Shown here piece by piece: positions 7,449-14,099 of a stretch of 14,099 nucleotides of DNA. The translations under genes were made by a program, and so were the position numbers. A model generated the notes under the pieces. It had not been told where the DNA came from. It searched no databases and saw only the letters and a list, made by a program, of their open reading frames with translations. The stretch is from Bacteroidota bacterium (lineage in GTDB: Bacteria; Bacteroidota; Bacteroidia; Bacteroidales; GCA-2748055), in contig JAAEOI010000551.1 in NCBI GenBank assembly GCA_024244665.1, positions 1-14,099 of the forward strand, read 5' to 3'. The first letter of the stretch is position 1. Each line of letters opens with the position of its first letter.

Positions 7449-9041
7449 TTACTTAAGAATAAACAAACCAACACCGTTTGGGCTTAAGTGTACTGAAAGT
7501 GACTTTTTAAAAGACCCAAGCACTGTTTGTCTCCAAACATCGTAAACATCAGCTTTTTTATTTAAACCAAGAGAACTCAATTCAACATCTATCACCTTTT
7601 CGTTTTCCATATTGGTATTGAAGATCGCTAAAACCTTTGAGCCGTCTACCAATTTTTTTAACATTATGACTTCATCATTCTCATTCTTCAACACTTCCGC
7701 AACATGGCCCAATTCGTCCTGGTTAATATTTATTACATCAGAATTGGTAATAAGTTTGATGGTAAACTCATCTATTTCATGAATATCAGCTGAAAAGAAG
7801 AATGGGGCACAAACAATTGACCACAGGCTTACATATTGGTAACGCTGGTTGGTACTTAGTGGTATCTCTTTACTTGGATTAACCATTTTTTGGACATCAC
7901 GAAGTCTGTGGATATACATAAAGTCCGGATCATTCCATTGACCGGGTTTACTATATTCTCTCAATTCAGTTGCAATTCTCAGGGCATATTTAAAATATGT
8001 GTCCACATGATGGTTTAAATCACCACCGATTCGCCATGAAGAAATACCTAAAGTTGAAGCCCACTCCCAGGGTTCATCCCATCCGTATTGACATAAATTA
8101 AACAGAATATCTCTGTCTTGTAAACGGAGATATGTAGCCATTGGTCTCCAAAGTTCGGACTGGGGGTATTCTATACCTTGATCTTTAAGACATTTTAACA
8201 AGTCACGACCTGAACACAAATCGTACTTTATTAAATCAAATCCCCATTGGGCATATTGATCGGCATCATGTTTTTCATAGCCAAAAGAACCTACAAAACC
8301 TTGACAGGTTTTTGGGCCAGGACCGCTGTAAATTCCAGCCTTTAATCCGAAGCTATGGATATAATCCGTCATCGCTCCCATATCCGGGAAATTCTTATTG
8401 GGGATGACATTGCCAAGAGAATCTCTCACATCCCCAACAATCCCATCGAAATTAAATCCTTCATGCTTCTCTTTATGTATTTCGGGTCGTGTTTTGAAAT
8501 CTGATTCTCGAATTTTCATCCAACAATCATCAATCGATATATATTGAAAACCAACATCGGCAAATCCATTCTCAACAAATACATCAGCAGCCTTTCTAAT
8601 TGTCTCATCTGTTACGGTCAACATTTGCCCTCCCCAGGAGTTCCATCCGGTAGGCGGGGTTAGTGCAATTTTATCCCCTATGATCAGTTTAAATTGACAG
8701 GAATCCTTACCATGCTCGTTCTCCGCAACAAAAACCATTTTGTACGGTCCTGTTTCCATAGGCACCACACCAGAGATAATTCCATTTTCAGAATCTAAAA
8801 TTAAACCCTGGCTTAAGCCTTTCACTTTAAATTCAATCGGACGTTCACCCTGACATGGAATTCGGTAAATAAATTTTTTCCCTGGTCTAACCCCATATAT
8901 TTTGGGTCCGTTTATTTTGGGTTCCTCACTGGCCGCAGGTGTTAAAACCTCTTTATCGTTTATTCTGGCATCATAACTCTTTTGCGCATTGATGTTATTC
9001 AGGGCTAACAAGAGAATAAGGATGTAAAGTGCACTTTTCAT
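7449..9041 (-). CDS. GH27 alpha-galactosidase with N-terminal Ig-like domain
   Basis: Retaining exo-alpha-galactosidase of family GH27 (clan GH-D), 530 residues. A Sec signal peptide ends at about NINAQ (residue 20). Residues ~45-123 form a putative Ig-like domain with DSENGIISGVVP (83-94), the usual signature of the domain found before many Bacteroidota GH27 barrels. The barrel opens with TPPTGWNSWG (128-137). It continues with SIDDCW (169-174), LKAGIYSGPG (233-242), the nucleophile block KYDLCS (272-277, D274), and SSWRIGGD (334-341) with D341 as acid/base. QWNDPDF (368-374) follows. A C-terminal beta domain ends the protein. All expected catalytic residues are present, so it should be active. 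Only 4 bases separate its start from the stop of the upstream Tat-exported gene, and its leader is a run of A residues with no Shine-Dalgarno. It is A/T-richer than most of the operon. Exact linkage preference (alpha-1,6 or alpha-1,3) or beta-L-arabinopyranosidase side activity cannot be told. Confidence 0.9.
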   Translation of the reverse strand: MKSALYILILLLALNNINAQKSYDARINDKEVLTPAASEEPKINGPKIYGVRPGKKFIYRIPCQGERPIEFKVKGLSQGLILDSENGIISGVVPMETGPYKMVFVAENEHGKDSCQFKLIIGDKIALTPPTGWNSWGGQMLTVTDETIRKAADVFVENGFADVGFQYISIDDCWMKIRESDFKTRPEIHKEKHEGFNFDGIVGDVRDSLGNVIPNKNFPDMGAMTDYIHSFGLKAGIYSGPGPKTCQGFVGSFGYEKHDADQYAQWGFDLIKYDLCSGRDLLKCLKDQGIEYPQSELWRPMATYLRLQDRDILFNLCQYGWDEPWEWASTLGISSWRIGGDLNHHVDTYFKYALRIATELREYSKPGQWNDPDFMYIHRLRDVQKMVNPSKEIPLSTNQRYQYVSLWSIVCAPFFFSADIHEIDEFTIKLITNSDVININQDELGHVAEVLKNENDEVIMLKKLVDGSKVLAIFNTNMENEKVIDVELSSLGLNKKADVYDVWRQTVLGSFKKSLSVHLSPNGVGLFILK

Positions 9042-9045
9042 TTTT

Positions 9046-10674
9046 TTAAATATTCAGATCAGAGATCAGCTCTACATCCAATCCGTCAACTGTGACGGTT
9101 CGCAGAAGCTGACCGGCTCTTTTAATTTGGTAGGTCTGTTTTGTCTCGCCCACATTCCATAGTAGGGCTTTATTTGCGCTTGGATACCAGGCAAAAACTG
9201 CAGGAATCTCCCCATCCACATAGGGCGTCTCCTTTAGCTCAGGAATGATTTTCTGTTTAAATGCCATCAGATCACCCATCTTCTCATCCATGGGTATAAA
9301 ATGACTCCCTGAAACATTAGCCCGCTTTCGAATCACAAGATTGTTCTCTTTGGCCTCTAACCTTCCTTCTGCCACGGCCCTGGCATCTTCGTCGGAAAGA
9401 AAGATCCAGCCATCCCTGGAGATATCTTCAAGCACTTCAAAAGGAATGCCCGAAGCCAGAAACAGGCTGAAGGGTTTGTCACGGCCCACAATCCTGCTGT
9501 CCCAACCCCAAAAATGTTTGAATGGTCCGGTTGGTTTATGTCCGGCTATCGCCTCATGGAGTTTGGCACTCTTTTGCATGGCCGGTCTTATTTGGTCCCA
9601 GTGACCTATGGGGAACGGATCTAAACCACTCATAAACATGGTATTGCGAGTGTCTGAGATCAGAGAGATTGAAAGCTTTGCTGCAATATTTTTGGCCGAA
9701 AGGGCGTCTGCAGGAAAGGCAGTGGTTTCGCTGTAGGCCAGATCAGGCCTTACATACCTTCGGTGGAACAGCACACTGAACAGCTCATCGGTTTTTCCCT
9801 TGACTACCCCGAAGCTTTGATCATCAAACATAAACTCACCCACCCGAAAGGGAACATCCCCGTATTGATCAAGCTCGATTCCTGCTTTTTCCGCTCCCAG
9901 GTACATCACCATAATGCCCAGTTGCATATCGGGGACTGCATCCTTCAGGGAATTAAACATACTGGTTTCAATGTCGCAAATGTAATCCACCCAGGATCTC
10001 AGCACCTGTGTGGGATTCCGATTTTCGACCGATTCGATAAGATCCGTCCATTGGCCGGGACCATAGCCATATTTGCTTAAAAACTCATCCCTGCACTCAT
10101 CACAAAAGCAACCTCCAATATGTCCGGGCATCCTGGCTACGCGGAAATCATCATCCAGAAAGACAGTGTTAAGTCCTGATTTCCCCAGTTTGATCAGCGC
10201 CTCCCTGTTCTCCTTTACGGCGGGAGCATGAATGGAGGTACCTGAATAGATTTCCCCTTCATATGTGCATGAATTTTTCCAGTGGTTTGGAGGTGTGGCC
10301 AGGTAATCGGTGTTTTCATCCATCCCCAGAGCATCTCCGGGATGACCCAGGGGAACATTGATGAGATGAACGTCAAATCCTTCATTTTGAAGCTGATTGG
10401 CCTGTTTTCGCAGCTCATCCGGCTGGCGATACCAAAGACCATAGAAAAATGCACCCATCCAAATATCTGTAACACCTGCATTCTTCAGGATTGTGGGCAA
10501 TTGGGGATTGGCTTCCCAGCCCTGGGAGGAAATAGATGCATGAAATCGCCGTATGCCTGGCTTATTCCCAGACAGAAAATTGGATATTCCCAGCAGATTG
10601 TAATTTCCGATGGCCAGTCCGGTTGCAACAAAGGGAGCGAAAAACTGGCGACGTGAGATTTTTTTTAAGGTCAT
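9046..10674 (-). CDS. Tat-exported protein, putative TIM-barrel glycosidase of unassigned family
   Basis: 542 residues, family not recognised with confidence. The N-terminus has a twin-arginine motif, SRRQFF (7-12), before a hydrophobic stretch (APFVATGLAIG), so it should be exported folded by the Tat system. The body alternates predicted strands and helices in TIM-barrel fashion: VTDIWMGAFF (68-77), FDVHLINVPLG (100-110), GLNTVFLDDDF (167-177), MQLGIMVMYLG (250-260) and YSETTAF (314-320). The block GGCFCDECRDEF (187-198), with C189, C191 and C194, resembles the Cys-containing segment after strand 4 in many GH42-like and uncharacterised barrel glycosidases and could bind a metal or stabilise a loop. 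Candidate catalytic acids are D174-D176 and E316. The C-terminal ~100 residues look like a small beta domain (FAWYPSANKALLWNVGE, 494-510). It lies 34 bases after the GH97 gene and 4 before GH27. A role in trimming the same glycan is inferred from context only. Confidence 0.6.
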   Translation of the reverse strand: MTLKKISRRQFFAPFVATGLAIGNYNLLGISNFLSGNKPGIRRFHASISSQGWEANPQLPTILKNAGVTDIWMGAFFYGLWYRQPDELRKQANQLQNEGFDVHLINVPLGHPGDALGMDENTDYLATPPNHWKNSCTYEGEIYSGTSIHAPAVKENREALIKLGKSGLNTVFLDDDFRVARMPGHIGGCFCDECRDEFLSKYGYGPGQWTDLIESVENRNPTQVLRSWVDYICDIETSMFNSLKDAVPDMQLGIMVMYLGAEKAGIELDQYGDVPFRVGEFMFDDQSFGVVKGKTDELFSVLFHRRYVRPDLAYSETTAFPADALSAKNIAAKLSISLISDTRNTMFMSGLDPFPIGHWDQIRPAMQKSAKLHEAIAGHKPTGPFKHFWGWDSRIVGRDKPFSLFLASGIPFEVLEDISRDGWIFLSDEDARAVAEGRLEAKENNLVIRKRANVSGSHFIPMDEKMGDLMAFKQKIIPELKETPYVDGEIPAVFAWYPSANKALLWNVGETKQTYQIKRAGQLLRTVTVDGLDVELISDLNI

Positions 10675-10708
10675 TGATCCAATTGTTTTTTAGCTTTTTC
10701 CAGGTATT

Positions 10709-12661
10709 TCAGGGTCTCGGATTATTCTGCCCTGATAACGGTGTTATTCGTGCAACGAAGCCCCCGTAAGGAGCCATTTTTATTTCAAGCTTGTCAGAAG
10801 GCCCTACACCCCTTTCTTCTGAGGCTACCTCCCTGTTGATCAGTCCGTCATTCAGCAGCAGCATCTGATATTGGTCCAGTTCCAGAAATGAAAGGTCAAA
10901 TTGAACTGTTTTCTCTCTGTCCTCCCCATTGATCCCCGCAATGTACCACTCACCTCCACTTCTACGGGCAAGTACGGCCTCCTTCCCAGGATATCCTTCT
11001 ATGAAACGGATGTCATCCCAGCTTGCAGGTACCTTGCGCAGATACTCTTTTTCGGGATCAGACCTGTTGAGGTAGGTGTCCACATCATCCACAAAATGTA
11101 CCCAGCCCGATTCAAACAGAACCGGCAGGGCCAGCTCATGGGCATCACTGGTCAGATGCGGATATTTGCTATTTGAAAAACCAGTGGGTGTATAATCCAT
11201 GGGCCCTGCCACATTCCGGATGAATGGAAGGATGGTATTGTATGCAGGTGCATTCGCCGGGTAGTGGTCATGTGCTCTGTACATCTCCTCCCCCACAACC
11301 GCTTCCATGGTCATCAGATGGGGGTAAGCACGTGACCACCCCCTGGGCAATGTGCAACCGTGAAAATTCACCATCAGCTGGAACTCTGCTGCATCCTTTA
11401 GAATATCGTGGTACTGTTCTATGCATAGCTGCTTATCGCTCAGAAAGAAATCAACCTTAACGCCCTTTATACCCAACTTTTGCATGTAGCGGAACTGCTC
11501 CCTCCTCAGCGTGGCCGATTGCATCTGTTCATCGTGCTGCAGTCTGGGATGGCCTCCCGAATGGTACCACAGGATCAGTCCCACCGACTTTGCACTGGCG
11601 TAGTCGACCAGCTCCTTTAGCTTATCCTCTTCCAGGTTTGGCCAGCCGGCATCCACCAGGGAGTATTCCCATGACATTTCTGCGGCCAGGTCTATAAACT
11701 CTTTTAGCTTTTCAGGATTCCTGGGGCTTCTTCCATCTGACCACCAGCTCCATGATGCGCGACCCGGCTTTATCCAGCTTGTCTCCTCCACCATCGAAGG
11801 AGAGCTCAGGTCGGTGATCAGGGTCGATTCAACGATCGATCCAGGGGATGTTCCTACCATGATAACCCTCCAGGGTGTAAGCCATGGAAGGGTGGAAGAG
11901 GGGAGAACCTCACCCTCTCCGTTCCCCTCACTGGCATCAGGGAACCTGAGCATGTATTTTCCCCCGGGAGCTTCCTGCTGAAGCCTGCTTCCGCAATAGG
12001 AACCCTCCAACCCTGCCTCCGAAATAAGCATCCAGAACCGGCCCTGTTCTATCTGAAATAGCGCAGGAAAGGCCCAGCCTGCTTTATTGGGAGAGGGGGT
12101 GCCCACAGGGATATTGCTTTTATAGTACTGCTCATAAGCCGGGTAGGCGTCTGGATAAGGTTGGATAAATGCAGTTCCCGACTCAGGGACATGGAAGCCC
12201 GAGCTTTCGGCGGTTATCGTGTGTGCCGTGCTGTCTTCTTCAGGAAAAATATACCTGAATGCCACTCCCTGGTTGTAGGCCCTGAGTTCCAGGGTGAGCC
12301 TGGCACCTTCGCTGTTTTGAATATGGAGCTTGAGCTGATTGGCATTACCCGGATTTTCTCTTCGTTTTCCATGAAGCAGTTCGTAGGGTTCTTGAATGGT
12401 CTCGGGTCCGGATCCTGAAGAAATGCTTAGTCCCTCCATAAATCGCTGATCGGCCCTTTCAATCCCCAGGGGAGAGGGCAGTAGAACGGGAACCATCCCA
12501 GTATCCGAACGAAAGAAGATCTGATAGAGTAGTTTGCCATTTTCGCTTCCCTCTTCCACCTGGATAAGCAACTGGCCATCGGGTGAGGTGAGTTGCCAGT
12601 CCTCTGATTGTGTATACGCTGAGAAAAGGATGCTTAGTATGATTACATATATCTTATTCAT
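10709..12661 (-). CDS. GH97 glycoside hydrolase, retaining alpha-galactosidase type
   Basis: 650 residues with the three-part GH97 architecture: an N-terminal super-beta-sandwich (~20-285, starting DWQLTSPDGQLLIQV), a catalytic TIM barrel (~295-555) and a C-terminal beta domain (~556-645). A hydrophobic Sec signal covers residues 1 to ~19. Barrel landmarks are SWSWWSDG (303-310), YSLVDAGWP (333-341), GLILWYHSGG (361-370), GIKGVKVDFF (397-406), VNFHGCTLPRGW (431-442) and LMTMEAVVGEE (449-459). In GH97 the members with Asp in the KVDFF block are retaining enzymes; the characterised Bacteroides example is an alpha-galactosidase, whereas the SusB type is an inverting alpha-glucosidase using Glu bases. 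Here D404 is the likely nucleophile and E453 the likely acid/base, so alpha-galactosidase is favoured. This agrees with GH27 and GH110 nearby. It lies 32 bases after the nitrilase-family gene and 34 before the Tat-exported barrel gene. Confidence 0.88.
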   Translation of the reverse strand: MNKIYVIILSILFSAYTQSEDWQLTSPDGQLLIQVEEGSENGKLLYQIFFRSDTGMVPVLLPSPLGIERADQRFMEGLSISSGSGPETIQEPYELLHGKRRENPGNANQLKLHIQNSEGARLTLELRAYNQGVAFRYIFPEEDSTAHTITAESSGFHVPESGTAFIQPYPDAYPAYEQYYKSNIPVGTPSPNKAGWAFPALFQIEQGRFWMLISEAGLEGSYCGSRLQQEAPGGKYMLRFPDASEGNGEGEVLPSSTLPWLTPWRVIMVGTSPGSIVESTLITDLSSPSMVEETSWIKPGRASWSWWSDGRSPRNPEKLKEFIDLAAEMSWEYSLVDAGWPNLEEDKLKELVDYASAKSVGLILWYHSGGHPRLQHDEQMQSATLRREQFRYMQKLGIKGVKVDFFLSDKQLCIEQYHDILKDAAEFQLMVNFHGCTLPRGWSRAYPHLMTMEAVVGEEMYRAHDHYPANAPAYNTILPFIRNVAGPMDYTPTGFSNSKYPHLTSDAHELALPVLFESGWVHFVDDVDTYLNRSDPEKEYLRKVPASWDDIRFIEGYPGKEAVLARRSGGEWYIAGINGEDREKTVQFDLSFLELDQYQMLLLNDGLINREVASEERGVGPSDKLEIKMAPYGGFVARITPLSGQNNPRP

Positions 12662-12693
12662 GGGGCGGAGTAATTTTAAGTGTGAAAATATGA

Positions 12694-13614
12694 TTAGCCG
12701 TAATAATAGATGTCCGGTCGCAAGCCGTTAAAGAGGGGATTCTCTTTTCTTATGGCCTCCACCTCGCCGGGGTAGAGGTCCTGGATGACGATACCCTCCT
12801 CATCCCATATATCTTCGATCAGCTCTCCTTTTGCTCCTGTGATGTTGCTTCCTCCCGAACAGTGTTGGCCGCGCTCATTGGGTCCGCAACAGCAGGAAGT
12901 GGGCATAATCATGGAATTGATAAAAGCAAGCCTCTGCACCTCCTTATGACCCCTGCTTCTTCTGTTATTCATCCAGAACAGCATGGAGCATCCCAGATTG
13001 GCATAAGAGCGTGTCATCTCCGGAAATCCGCCATCATAACAGATCATGATGCCACATTTAAACCCTTTTACGTCGAAGGTCACCAGTTCATTGCCTGGCT
13101 TATAAAACGTAGGTTCATGACGAAGTCCTTCGGCCTTCCACCAGAGGTGTGTTTTCCGGTAATTTGCCACCACACCTGCGGCGGATACAATGGGAGCAGA
13201 GATAAAGTAGTCCTCACCATCCCGCTCGGTTAATCCGTAAATCACCCTGGTTTCAGTGCCCTGAAGCAATTTTTGAAAGGTCTGGGTGCTTGGACCGTTC
13301 AGTGGCTCCGCCAGTTCACGAAGGTTCTCCACATATCCCACCAGCATCTCTTCATGGAATAGAATCACATCGGCATTTTGCCGGAGGGCCTCTGAAGCAA
13401 ATCCCAGCGCTTTTTCCCTGTTCTCCTCCACCTTACCAGGATTTCCGTTTTGCTGTACCACGGCAACCCGCACCGAACCTTCCGGAGGTACCCGGGGCAG
13501 CGATACCGGTCCGGATGTATCAGGGACCATTCCATTAAGCGGTAAATGGCTTCCCAGTGCACCCAGTGCGGCTGCACCCATGCCTGCTTCTTTTAAAAAT
13601 GATCTTCGTTTCAT
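12694..13614 (-). CDS. Tat-exported carbon-nitrogen hydrolase (nitrilase superfamily)
   Basis: A 306-residue amidase-type enzyme. The start MKRRSFLKEAG carries a twin-arginine motif (RRSFLK, 3-8) followed by an Ala/Gly-rich hydrophobic segment, a typical Tat signal. The mature part begins near residue 47 with VRVAVVQQNGNPG (48-60). The nitrilase catalytic triad is visible: E88 in LFHEEM (where P usually stands in place of H87), K154 in YRKTHL, and C192 in GIMICYDGGFPE (188-199). The superfamily hydrolyses non-peptide C-N bonds in amides, nitriles or N-acyl compounds. Most members are cytoplasmic, so Tat export here is notable. A Cys-rich stretch, TSCCCG (239-244) with C252, follows the catalytic region and is unusual. 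The substrate is unknown; from context it could be an amide or N-acyl group on the target glycan. The gaps are 18 bases upstream and 32 downstream. Confidence 0.85.
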   Translation of the reverse strand: MKRRSFLKEAGMGAAALGALGSHLPLNGMVPDTSGPVSLPRVPPEGSVRVAVVQQNGNPGKVEENREKALGFASEALRQNADVILFHEEMLVGYVENLRELAEPLNGPSTQTFQKLLQGTETRVIYGLTERDGEDYFISAPIVSAAGVVANYRKTHLWWKAEGLRHEPTFYKPGNELVTFDVKGFKCGIMICYDGGFPEMTRSYANLGCSMLFWMNNRRSRGHKEVQRLAFINSMIMPTSCCCGPNERGQHCSGGSNITGAKGELIEDIWDEEGIVIQDLYPGEVEAIRKENPLFNGLRPDIYYYG

Positions 13615-13632
13615 CTGTTTACTTCGGATTTA

Positions 13633-14099
13633 TTATCGTGGGACTTTTTTGTTCAAAGGTGTTAGTGTGACCTTGCCCAGTAAACCAGAGGGCATGGGAT
13701 CCCAGATGCTTGCATCGAATTCCTCATAGTGCCTGTTGACCATATTGATTTCATAGAATATCTTCCATTCTGTACCGCTTCGTTCCAGTGCACGCAGGCG
13801 GTTGGCCGACAGGTTGGTCACTTCAATTTCAAGTGTATTACTCCCTTCCTGAAGCAGATTTGTTTCTACTGAAAAGGGGACCGACCATAAACAACCCAGG
13901 GATTGCCCGTTGATCCTTACCCTGGCGCTCTCCCTCACATCACCCAGGTCCAGCAACCAGTGGGTCACTTCCGGATCCGGATTCTCAAACTCCATCCTGT
14001 AGCGTGCAGTCCCGCTAAAAGCTTCAGTACGGGGGGTAAAATCTGTCCATGAATGAAGTTTTTCCAATTGAATGCTTTCAGGAAGCTCTGGTCCCCCGG
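13633..14099 (-). CDS. Large glycoside hydrolase, C-terminal fragment (GH106/GH2-like), 5' end beyond window
   Basis: The reading frame remains open to the right edge of the window. The TTG codon at 14067 is internal, preceded in frame by Gly-Gly-Pro-Glu-Leu-Pro-Glu-Ser-Ile-Gln, so this is the last ~154 residues of a longer protein. The segment LHSWTDFTPRTEAFSGTARY, then VRINGQSLGCLWSVPF and EGSNTLEIEVTNLSANRL, is the galactose-binding-like sandwich that closes many GH106-type rhamnosidases and GH2 enzymes (SGTAxYR and G-x-LW-x-PF motifs). The end, PMPSGLLGKVTL, is also typical. The catalytic domain is not in the window, so the activity cannot be assigned. It stops 18 bases before the nitrilase-family gene and is the most upstream visible gene of the minus-strand run. 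Confidence 0.7.
   Translation of the reverse strand, partial: GGPELPESIQLEKLHSWTDFTPRTEAFSGTARYRMEFENPDPEVTHWLLDLGDVRESARVRINGQSLGCLWSVPFSVETNLLQEGSNTLEIEVTNLSANRLRALERSGTEWKIFYEINMVNRHYEEFDASIWDPMPSGLLGKVTLTPLNKKVPR

Larger units (their letters stand above)
6252..9041. other. A/T-rich two-gene block within a G/C-richer operon
   Basis: The GH27 and propeller genes have visibly lower G+C than the genes on both sides. Hand counts of single 60-base lines give 19/60 at 6301 and 21/60 at 7501, against 35/60 at 9361, 37/60 at 11881 and 37/60 at 13441. The DUF1080 and GH110 genes lie in between (27/60 at 5881, 31/60 at 4201). The shift falls near the gene boundaries at about 9045 and 6250. No repeats, integrase or transposase mark the edges. 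I infer a separately acquired module. Confidence 0.6.

Noticed and set aside
13286..13729. 147-codon plus-strand open frame at the nitrilase gene start
   Set aside because: It is antisense to the nitrilase-family gene and its neighbour, Ser/Pro-rich and without domain features; treated as a shadow frame.
14065..14067. TTG start for a complete 144-residue protein at the right edge
   Set aside because: The frame stays open upstream to the window edge, and the sequence matches the C-terminal domain of large glycosidases, so TTG is an internal Leu codon.
1..14099. Search for CRISPR arrays, tRNA/rRNA genes, transposases, integrases, restriction or defence genes
   Set aside because: None seen; the window is almost entirely exported carbohydrate-active genes, so no defence or mobile system is claimed.

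Overview
The window reads as part of a carbohydrate-degradation (CAZyme) locus from a member of the Bacteroidota. The phylum call is inference. It rests on the families present (GH97, GH110, GH106-like, DUF1080), the lipobox and Tat export signals, very short intergenic gaps, and A/T-rich leaders without clear Shine-Dalgarno sequences. No SusC/SusD pair, regulator, sulfatase, transporter, RNA gene, repeat or mobile element was seen, so this is an internal slice of a larger cluster. Coding density is close to 100%: the longest gap is 42 bases and there is no non-coding stretch near 300 bases.

Layout: on the plus strand, a 5'-truncated SGNH/GDSL-like hydrolase (1-452) is followed 34 bases later by a 1064-residue GH106-related lipoprotein (487-3681). 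This pair converges, with only 3 bases between stop codons, on a long minus-strand run. In transcription order (right to left) that run is: the C-terminus of another GH106/GH2-like enzyme cut by the window edge (13633-14099), a Tat-exported nitrilase-family amidase (12694-13614), a GH97 enzyme with the retaining alpha-galactosidase signature (10709-12661), a Tat-exported protein of unknown family that looks like a TIM-barrel glycosidase (9046-10674), a GH27 alpha-galactosidase with an N-terminal Ig-like domain (7449-9041), a lipoprotein resembling five-bladed beta-propeller glycosidases (6252-7406), a DUF1080 / 3-keto-disaccharide hydrolase-like protein (5583-6230) and a GH110 alpha-1,3-galactosidase (3685-5586). 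Gaps in the run are 42 bases or less and the last two genes overlap by 4 bases, so it is probably one operon whose promoter lies outside the window.

How it works together (inference): three unrelated alpha-galactosidase-type families (GH27, GH97, GH110) sit in one operon. The likely target is therefore a glycan with terminal alpha-galactose in more than one linkage, with rhamnosidase-like (GH106-type), propeller and esterase-like activities removing other decorations. Every complete gene carries an export signal (Sec, lipoprotein or Tat), so the degradation would take place in the periplasm or at the membrane.

The most notable points are the unassigned Tat-exported barrel protein, the Tat-exported nitrilase within a sugar operon, the pairing of DUF1080 with GH110, and a distinctly A/T-richer two-gene block (GH27 plus the propeller protein) inside an otherwise G/C-richer operon, which suggests that module has a different history.
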